Assembly (NCBI GenBank): GCA_938041435.1
Contig: CALISR010000020.1
Span: forward strand, 1-56,478
Direction of reading: 5' to 3'
Source of the DNA: an uncultured Candidatus Saccharibacteria bacterium
GTDB taxonomy: Bacteria > Patescibacteriota > Saccharimonadia > Saccharimonadales > Saccharimonadaceae
DNA length: 56,478 bases
The notes under the pieces are model-generated. The model ran no database searches and was not told the DNA's origin. It saw only the letters and a program-made list of their open reading frames with translations. Position numbers and translations under genes: made by a program. Below are positions 51,149 to 56,478 of the stretch, one piece after another; within the stretch, counting starts at the first letter, position 1; every line of letters starts with the position of its first letter.

Positions 51149-51226
51149 TGGCGCGCTCGACCGGATTCGAACCGGCGATCTTCTCCGTGACAGGGAGACG
51201 TGATAGGCCATCTTCACTACGAGCGC
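51149..51226 (-). tRNA. tRNA-Asp(GTC)
   Basis: Acceptor GCGCTCG with CGAGCGC, discriminator G and encoded CCA; anticodon stem TCTCC/GGAGA with loop CTGTCAC (anticodon GTC); T-arm GCCGGTTCGAATCCGGT. Confidence 0.96.
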
Positions 51227-51307
51227 ATAGGCTAGATCAATAGTAGCAGCAATTACTAAAAATCGCAAGAGGTTTGTAGAGGAATCGTAGAACCTGAGTC
51301 TTGTATT

Positions 51308-51455
51308 ACGCTCACCCCTCCTACACTCCCTCCTCCGGAACGCTATAAGGGTCGATATTCACTGGATATCGACCTCTTGCGCTGGGCTGAAAACAGATTA
51401 TTGCAATCTGTTTTCACACTCCATCGGATGAAGTGATGGAGAGGTGGGGCTAGCG
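51308..51455 (-). repeat. Structured dispersed element, copy D (reverse orientation)
   Basis: Read on the minus strand: CTCCATC/GATGGAG hairpin, AAAACAGATT-GCAAT-AATCTGTTTT (perfect 10 bp), GGTCGATATCC-AGT-GAATATCGACC (10 of 11 pairs), linkers CAGCCCAGCGCAAGA and CCCTTATAGCGTTCC. The outer stem is less regular than in copies A and B. It lies between the divergent tRNA-Asp and tRNA-Thr genes. Confidence 0.8.
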
Positions 51456-51459
51456 CCAG

Positions 51460-51725
51460 GAGAGCGACGGTCTTGAACATATTGTGAGAAAAATCGCTAG
51501 CCACTCACTACCGCAGTTTGAGCTAGCACAGAAATTACCTCAGCATAATGATCAGATCAGGACTCATACGAAGGCCATCCACCAAGCAGATAGGAGAGTG
51601 GAGAGGAGAGCGCCGCCATCGTACCCTCAGCCACAACCCTCTCACAATAATTCATCACCCTGCAGTGAGGTAGCCTCTACAGGCTATCCCCGCCGCGCTG
51701 CCTTCCATTTTCGCCTCACCTCTAG
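51460..51725. other. Gene-free stretch upstream of tRNA-Thr
   Basis: No supported gene. A plus-strand ORF of 83 codons at 51484 has no ribosome site and a low-complexity product. It holds one hairpin GTAGCCT-CTAC-AGGCTAT near 51670-51688. No T-box motif is seen. A TATAAT box at 51727-51732 starts the tRNA-Thr unit. Confidence 0.4.
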
Positions 51726-51742
51726 TATAATATAGCGGTGAT

Positions 51743-51818
51743 GCCGCTGTAGCTCAGTTGGTAGAGCGGCGCTTTCGTAAAGCGTAGGTCACCGGTTCGA
51801 GTCCGGTCAGCGGCTCCA
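51743..51818 (+). tRNA. tRNA-Thr(CGT)
   Basis: Acceptor GCCGCTG with CAGCGGC and encoded CCA; D-arm AGCTCAGTTGGTAGAGC; anticodon loop TTCGTAA (anticodon CGT); T-arm CACCGGTTCGAGTCCGGT. The discriminator base is T. A coding gene starts 7 nt after the CCA. Confidence 0.95.
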
Positions 51819-51825
51819 TTTGTTT

Positions 51826-52212
51826 ATGACCAAAGAGAAGAAGGATTTTCTGCGCACCCCTCTCCGCACGATCGCAGCCGATCGGCCATTCTTTGCAGCG
51901 CTGATTGGTGTATTTGTCGCGGGTATCATCTATATGCTGGTGATGGGCTTCACGCTGCAGGTGCGCGATGTGCAGGTTTATGTGCGCTACACCGCCTTTG
52001 GCGAGGCGCATTTTTATAAGAGTTATTGGTATTATTTACTCAGTTTCGTGTTGTTTGGTGCGCTGGTAATGGTGGTGCACATTGGCCTGATGGTTAAGCT
52101 GTATAGCCTGCAGCGCCGCCAGACAGCGCTTTTTGTGGGGGCGGCAGCAGTATTGGTGCTGCTGGTTGCTGCCTCGTATGGATTAGCAGTAATGCACCTG
52201 GCGTATCGATAA
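51826..52212 (+). CDS. Three-helix membrane protein
   Basis: 128 residues with three hydrophobic helices (AALIGVFVAGIIYMLVMGFT, YYLLSFVLFGALVMVVHIGL, LFVGAAAVLVLLVAASYGLA). The family is unrecognised. The ATG at 51826 lies 7 nt after the CCA end of tRNA-Thr and has no Shine-Dalgarno, so maturation of the tRNA would leave an almost leaderless mRNA. The stop codon directly abuts the glycosyltransferase start, so the two are co-translated and the protein may assist polysaccharide synthesis or export. Confidence 0.8.
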   Translation: MTKEKKDFLRTPLRTIAADRPFFAALIGVFVAGIIYMLVMGFTLQVRDVQVYVRYTAFGEAHFYKSYWYYLLSFVLFGALVMVVHIGLMVKLYSLQRRQTALFVGAAAVLVLLVAASYGLAVMHLAYR

Positions 52213-53910
52213 ATGAACCACAACGATCTCGAGCTGCCTATGGGCAAGCGCACCCTCCTCTACCGATTATTTGAAATTCTCCCAGCATTCTTAAGCTATG
52301 GGATGCTAATACTCTTCATCATTTTGTCTTTGGTTAATCCACTGTGGGCGTCTATCTACCTTCTCGTCTTGGTGATGAGTGTGATTGTCCGCTCGGTTGG
52401 CATTGCCTACCGCACCCTAACGGGCCACCACCAGCTGGAGAAGGCACAGATAGTCAATTGGCGGCAGCGTCTGGAGCAGCTCGAAGACCCAGTAGCAAGC
52501 TATGCTGCCATCCAGCAGCAGCCACTACCGAAGCGGCATCAGCGCGAGTTCCATGCCCAAGAGCACCGCGAGAATCTCCGCCTTATGGCGGCCGACCCAG
52601 CGAGCTTTCCGCGACCATCGCAACTCTACCAAGCAGTGATTGTAGCGGCGTACAATGAGTCGTATGATGTCTTGCAGCCTACCATCGAGTCAGTTAAGAA
52701 TACAACATACAACAACAAACAGATCATCCTTGTCCTTGCCTACGAGGAGCGTGGTGGGGTGGATATTGCCCGCACAGCCGCTCGCCTCAAGCAGGAGTAT
52801 GGCGATGTATTCTTCACCTTCCAGACTATCATGCACCCTAAGGACATGCCTGATGAGGTGATTGGTAAGGGTGGTAACATCACCTATGCTGGCAAGCAGC
52901 TCCAGCGCTATTGTGACGAGCAGGGGATTGCCTACAGTGATGTGATGATCACCACGCTCGACAGCGACAACCGCCCGTATCCATCATACTTCGACTATGT
53001 GGCGTATGAGTATATCGTTCACCCCGAGCGCAAGCGTTTGTCGTACCAGCCGATTGCACTATACTTTGGTAACATCTGGGATGCCCCAGCGCCGATGCGG
53101 GTGATTGCGACGGGTAACTCCTTCTGGACGATCATCAGCAGTATGCGCCCCCACACGTTGCGCAACTTTGCCTCGCACTCACAGCCAATGGACGCTCTGG
53201 TGGAGATGAACTTCTGGAGTACACGCAGCATCGTGGAAGATGGCCACCAGTACTGGCGCAGCTACTTCTACTTTGCGGGAGACTACAGTGTTTTGCCTAT
53301 CCATGTGCCTATCTACCAAGATGCCGTGATGGATAACACCTTCTGGGGGACAGTGGTGGCACAGTTTAAGCAGCTCCGGCGTTGGAGCTATGGCGCATCG
53401 GACATCCCATATGTGGCAGTGCGTACCTTTACGCGGCGGCGCAATGTGCCATTTGCCGAGGTGTTTGCCCGCTTCATGCGCTTGCTCGATGGGCACGTTA
53501 CGCTGGCAGTGATGGCCTTTTTGGTAACCTTTGGTGGGTGGGTGCCACTGTTGATTAACCAAGAATCATCACGCAGCTATGCAGTACACATGCTGCCCGA
53601 GGTGATTAGTAATTTGCAGCGCTTTGCGATGATCGGTATCTTTATCACTGTCTTCTTGATGCTCAAGATGTTGCCGCCACGGCCCGAGCGCTACAAGCGT
53701 CGGCGCAGCTTTGCCATGGTGGCACAGTGGATCCTTATGCCCGTCACATCCATTTGCTTTAGTGCGATTGGTGCCTTTAATGCGCAGACACACCTGGCGT
53801 TTGGTCGCTATCTCGATAAGTTTGACGTAACTGTCAAGGCCACTACCGGCTCACGTGACCGCGCTAAAGCCGCTAAACAAGCCCAAAAAGCCGCAAAAAA
53901 GAGTAAGTAG
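52213..53910 (+). CDS. Processive family 2 glycosyltransferase
   Basis: 565 residues. Two N-terminal membrane helices at ~24-70 are followed by a GT-A domain: VIVAAYNESYDVLQPTIESV, the metal-binding TTLDSDNRP at ~247-255, a later ED pair in RSIVEDGHQYW, and QLRRW at ~387-391 (the Q-x-x-RW motif of processive beta-glycan synthases). Three or four membrane helices and a Lys/Ala-rich basic tail follow. It resembles cellulose/hyaluronan-type synthases that make and export a polysaccharide, but the product is unknown. It is translated right after the small membrane protein. Confidence 0.9.
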   Translation: MNHNDLELPMGKRTLLYRLFEILPAFLSYGMLILFIILSLVNPLWASIYLLVLVMSVIVRSVGIAYRTLTGHHQLEKAQIVNWRQRLEQLEDPVASYAAIQQQPLPKRHQREFHAQEHRENLRLMAADPASFPRPSQLYQAVIVAAYNESYDVLQPTIESVKNTTYNNKQIILVLAYEERGGVDIARTAARLKQEYGDVFFTFQTIMHPKDMPDEVIGKGGNITYAGKQLQRYCDEQGIAYSDVMITTLDSDNRPYPSYFDYVAYEYIVHPERKRLSYQPIALYFGNIWDAPAPMRVIATGNSFWTIISSMRPHTLRNFASHSQPMDALVEMNFWSTRSIVEDGHQYWRSYFYFAGDYSVLPIHVPIYQDAVMDNTFWGTVVAQFKQLRRWSYGASDIPYVAVRTFTRRRNVPFAEVFARFMRLLDGHVTLAVMAFLVTFGGWVPLLINQESSRSYAVHMLPEVISNLQRFAMIGIFITVFLMLKMLPPRPERYKRRRSFAMVAQWILMPVTSICFSAIGAFNAQTHLAFGRYLDKFDVTVKATTGSRDRAKAAKQAQKAAKKSK

Positions 53911-53943
53911 TGCCTGTACGCTTTTGCGAAGTAAACTAGCTTT

Positions 53944-53975
53944 ATAACCGGCCAGAGAATGACCGGTTATTATGT
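53944..53975 (+). terminator. Hairpin after the glycosyltransferase gene
   Basis: ATAACCGG pairs with CCGGTTAT; the following TATGTT is a poor T-run. Confidence 0.5.
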
Positions 53976-55663
53976 TGGTGTGGGTTGGAGTGCAAAGTCC
54001 CAAACTAACACCTTTTTCTCTACCACTCCTGGCGAGAGAGTCATAATAGTCGCACTTAAGGTAGAGCTATAGCAGGACTTCGCGGCAGATTTTATACTCT
54101 ATTGAAGGGTGAGAAAGGAGAGGATGATGTCGAGGAGAAGGCTAGATTTTGGCGCTATGGGGAGTGATTTACAGGCAATATTAATTCAAAGTCTTTTGTA
54201 TTTACATCTCTTATGCCTACGCCTTACTGCATAGTCATAGGGGTGATTAATGAGAGCGTGCCACCAATTAATATTGCACCAAGGAGGCTACACCATGGAT
54301 GAGCGACTAGTAGTGCTTACATAGTAGCAATGTTAGCCAGGCATTATCAACCTCATCTTTGTGGTGTGATGAGCTTATCTTGGTCTCGCTCACAATGTAT
54401 GTAAGGGAGTGATATGAAAGATGAGATATTAATGCAGGTATGGATGGCGTGCTACGAGCCATGCTGGGCTGAATTACCTTTGGCGATATTCCGATATCCA
54501 CGCGAGCGACTAAGAGTGGTGCTGTCCACTTCCTGATTTGTCTTGTCTGTCTCAGGTAAGAGATGGATAGAGAGGCTGAGTGTATGGGTAAGTCATAGAC
54601 TCCATAATCTCTTCCTATAGGAGGAAGATTCCTTTTGGTGGAGTAAATATGTAGCGTTATTTCCGGTGAAGTTTCTAGCGTTCTAATGGAATTTTACAGA
54701 GGTCATGTTATTGAAATAACTATTATGCTACAAAAATACAAAAATACAAATGAGAACTATGCAAGTATTATATCACCACACGCATATGATGAGCAGTAAA
54801 ATGGCCATGTGCAATGTGGATAACTAATAGCCTGGTGTGGATGAATATTGGTCAAAGAACTACAGATATGCCCTGTTGAAGTTGCGCTATAGGGGAGGAC
54901 AAGTACTCTAAAAGGATAATGGATCGCTCGGTTGGGGTATGTTTCGAAAGGTGTGGTGGCTTGAGATGAAAGAGTTTTCAGTTATACAGGGACGGTGAGT
55001 GTAATCGTAGTATGAATATACATACCATTTTTTCATTTATTAGCACTGGTTTTTGCTTCATTCTTGAAAATAGTGGAGCAAGTATCTCTCTGTTGGTTAC
55101 TCCCTGCTGTAGAGTTGAGAGTTGGTAGGCAAATTAGTTACCATGCTCTATGAGAGAAAATGGAGAGAGGCGTATGCGGTGCTAGGTTGTAAGACGCGGA
55201 TGGTTGTATAGTGCATAGTATTGATAAACATATGCATTATATTGTATGGCTGATGCGTGAGTTTGATCAGGATGTAAGCCGCCCCTCAGGCTGTGCGGAT
55301 GAGCTAGGTAAGTGTGAGGTAGTGCGTGAATATGTGTGTATTATGTTCATCATTAATCAACAAAATAGATTGTAATGTAGCTTACTATCTTGCTTGTAAT
55401 ATACAAGTGATGCGATGAATTAAGGGCTCGTAGCGGGAATTAAATACGAGAATGATGAGGCGCTTATGGGCAAATGATATGCGACTGCCTGACATACTAT
55501 TATATGAATATTTTTTGTTTCGATTCATAAAGTAGTAATCTTCAGGAACAAGATGGACAAGCTCGTAAAGAAAAGTAGCCGCACCAAGGAGGGTATATCA
55601 CTTGCAATTTGCAACCAAAATGTATTATGTATTTCTGCTATATATCAATTTTTGCGAGAGGAT
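53976..55663. other. Gene desert 3
   Basis: About 1.7 kb without a supported gene. ORFs are short (64 codons or less) and have no ribosome sites. No tRNA, no known RNA family and no copy of the structured elements is seen. ACAAAAATACAAAAATAC near 54729 is a short tandem repeat. An AGGAGG-preceded ATG near 54295 opens only 8 codons. Composition is AT-rich like deserts 1 and 2. Confidence 0.45.
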
Positions 55664-56116
55664 CTACCCCTGTATGCCCATGGTGTTGTGGTAGTAATCG
55701 ACGAAGGTGCCAGTTTTTGCGGCAAGCATTATTTCTTGTTTGAGCAAATCTTTTTCGTGGGCGATGGTGGTGCGATAGTCGTCGCTCACAGCTGCGTGTT
55801 GGTCGGCGCAAGCACCCCAAAAGAGCAGTTCGACGAGCAGCGGCAAGAGCTGCCAGCTGCTGTCTGTTGGGCTATAAATGTATTGATTGCCTTGGAGTGG
55901 ATCGCGCTGCTTATCAAGCAAACCAACCGATTCTAACCGCGCCAAACGATCGGCCAAAATGTTGCTCGCAATGCGCTCATCGCGTGCGAATTCGCGGAAG
56001 TAGCAGCGCCCAAAGAGCAGCACGTCACGCATGATAAGGAGTGTCCATTTGTCGCCAAAAAGGTCGAGGCTGTAGCTAATGGGGCAGGCTGAGCGTTTGT
56101 GAGCTGTTCGTGTCAT
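55664..56116 (-). CDS. HxlR-family transcriptional regulator
   Basis: 150 residues. The winged helix-turn-helix of the HxlR/MarR type is clear: CPISYSLDLFGDKWTLLIMR with the conserved cysteine at residue 11, then FREFARDERIASNILADRLA and LESVGLLDKQRDPLQGNQYI. A C-terminal helix adds about 40 residues. HxlR proteins sense redox or electrophile stress through the N-terminal Cys. The promoter (TTGCAA/TACGCT) puts the RNA start at the ATG. A TTGC-AAAAC-GCAA repeat overlapping the -35 box is a possible operator for autoregulation. Confidence 0.9.
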   Translation of the reverse strand: MTRTAHKRSACPISYSLDLFGDKWTLLIMRDVLLFGRCYFREFARDERIASNILADRLARLESVGLLDKQRDPLQGNQYIYSPTDSSWQLLPLLVELLFWGACADQHAAVSDDYRTTIAHEKDLLKQEIMLAAKTGTFVDYYHNTMGIQG

Positions 56117-56122
56117 GCCTTT

Positions 56123-56151
56123 AGCGTAGCATCAAGGCTTGCGTTTTGCAA
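56123..56151 (-). promoter_or_regulatory. Promoter and possible operator of the HxlR gene
   Basis: On the minus strand TTGCAA (56151-56146), 17-nt spacer and TACGCT (56128-56123), with the ATG 6 nt later. TTGC/GCAA overlaps the -35 box. A further inverted repeat CTGGTA/TACCAG lies upstream at about 56165-56189. Confidence 0.55.
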
Positions 56152-56202
56152 GTTTGTGGTGTGAGCTGGTAGCGAAGTAATGTTACCAGGCTTTGCTATA
56201 AC

Positions 56203-56233
56203 AAAAAGCACTTACTATAGTAGTAAGTGCTTT
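56203..56233 (-). terminator. Intrinsic terminator of tRNA-Val
   Basis: On the minus strand AAAGCACTTACTA, loop, TAGTAAGTGCTTT, then TT. Confidence 0.82.
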
Positions 56234-56236
56234 CGC

Positions 56237-56272
56237 GCCAGTGCACCTTACAGACCGACATGGTGCACTGGC
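56237..56272 (-). other. Perfect 11-bp hairpin between tRNA-Val and its terminator
   Basis: GCCAGTGCACC and GGTGCACTGGC with a 14-nt loop start 14 bp after the tRNA 3' end. No T-run follows, so it is not itself a terminator. It could be a processing signal or a small stable RNA. Confidence 0.5.
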
Positions 56273-56285
56273 AAATAGACCGAAA

Positions 56286-56362
56286 TGGTGGGCAATAGAG
56301 GATTCGAACCTCTCACCTCTTCAACGTCAATGAAGCGCTCTAGCCAAATGAGCTAATCGCCC
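56286..56362 (-). tRNA. tRNA-Val(GAC)
   Basis: Acceptor GGGCGAT with ATTGCCC, discriminator A and encoded CCA; anticodon stem CTTCA/TGAAG with loop TTGACGT (anticodon GAC); T-arm AGAGGTTCGAATCCTCT. Confidence 0.96.
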
Positions 56363-56443
56363 GACACGTGTATTGTAGCAGAAGATGCAGGGGAGGGCAA
56401 GGGCAGATAAATGAAGGACTCGAGCAGTTATTGTGTGTTCGCG

Positions 56444-56478
56444 CGCCCACACTTCATCCGATGGAGTGTGAAAACTCG
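56444..56478 (+). repeat. Structured dispersed element, copy E (cut by the window end)
   Basis: The left part matches copy B almost base for base: CCCACACTTCATCCGATGGA followed by GTGTGAAAACTCG. It begins about 80 bp upstream of tRNA-Val, and the rest lies outside the window. Confidence 0.75.

Noticed and set aside
51484..51735. 83-codon plus-strand ORF upstream of tRNA-Thr
   Set aside because: No ribosome site, low-complexity product, and it runs into the tRNA promoter.
55553..55936. 127-codon plus-strand ORF antisense to the HxlR gene
   Set aside because: Shadow of a clearly recognised regulator on the other strand; the start lacks a Shine-Dalgarno.

Overview
The window looks like a chromosomal segment of a Patescibacterium, most likely Candidatus Saccharibacteria (TM7). 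The reasons are: a monoderm-type type IV pilus (T4P) locus without secretin, pilP or other outer-membrane genes; a small housekeeping gene set with almost no biosynthesis; several large unrecognised proteins; and many genes whose -10 box sits 5-9 nt before the start codon, implying leaderless mRNAs. The taxonomic call is an inference from gene content. The standard bacterial code is used. Coding regions have balanced composition, while several gene-free stretches are clearly AT-richer.

Layout. 1-600: a small, apparently frameshifted phage-like gene with structured leader and trailer. 0.75-9.9 kb: a family 4-like uracil-DNA glycosylase, a coiled-coil hypothetical, a methyltransferase, an Rrf2 regulator overlapping a YhgE/Pip membrane protein, an exported hypothetical, RNase J and a 53-residue membrane protein. 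10-19.3 kb: FtsK, a 591-residue unrecognised protein, prephenate dehydratase interrupted by an amber codon, an MFS transporter, rpsL-rpsG and a hypothetical. 19.4-22.2 kb: gene desert. 22.2-24 kb: rpsF-ssb-rpsR-efp. 24.1-25.7 kb: second gene desert. 25.7-28.5 kb: tlyA, a frameshifted CPBP protease gene and ychF. 28.9-38.3 kb: large exported protein and pilM-N-O-(small)-B-T-C. 38.7-42.1 kb: tRNA-Arg, small membrane proteins, a PH-domain protein and a PrsA/SurA-like foldase. 42.5-48.3 kb: pilA, pilD, a hypothetical, three pseudopilins and a PilX-like protein. 48.3-51 kb: an AT-richer hypothetical, xerC/D-type recombinase, Nudix hydrolase and ndk. 51.1-56.4 kb: tRNA-Asp, tRNA-Thr, a membrane protein with a processive family 2 glycosyltransferase, a third gene desert, an HxlR regulator and tRNA-Val.

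The two pilus clusters together give an almost complete monoderm T4P: major pilin, minor pilins, prepilin peptidase, extension and retraction ATPases, platform protein and the PilMNO alignment complex. The large exported protein and the PilX-like protein are candidates for the pilus tip. In epibiotic Saccharibacteria such pili serve host contact and twitching, so this is probably the host-interaction locus.

The most unusual observation is a dispersed element of about 150 bp, with four clear copies, one degenerate copy and one cut by the window end. It folds into a closing stem with internal hairpins. Stem sequences differ between copies while pairing is kept, and linkers are conserved. Almost all copies lie between divergently transcribed genes. 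A second, 129-bp palindrome shares a 30-nt block with another intergenic site. Other points of interest: a uracil-DNA glycosylase lacking its iron-sulfur cysteines, an EF-P with Arg at the modified tip position, a short leader ORF in front of the Rrf2 gene, and motif-rich non-coding deserts.
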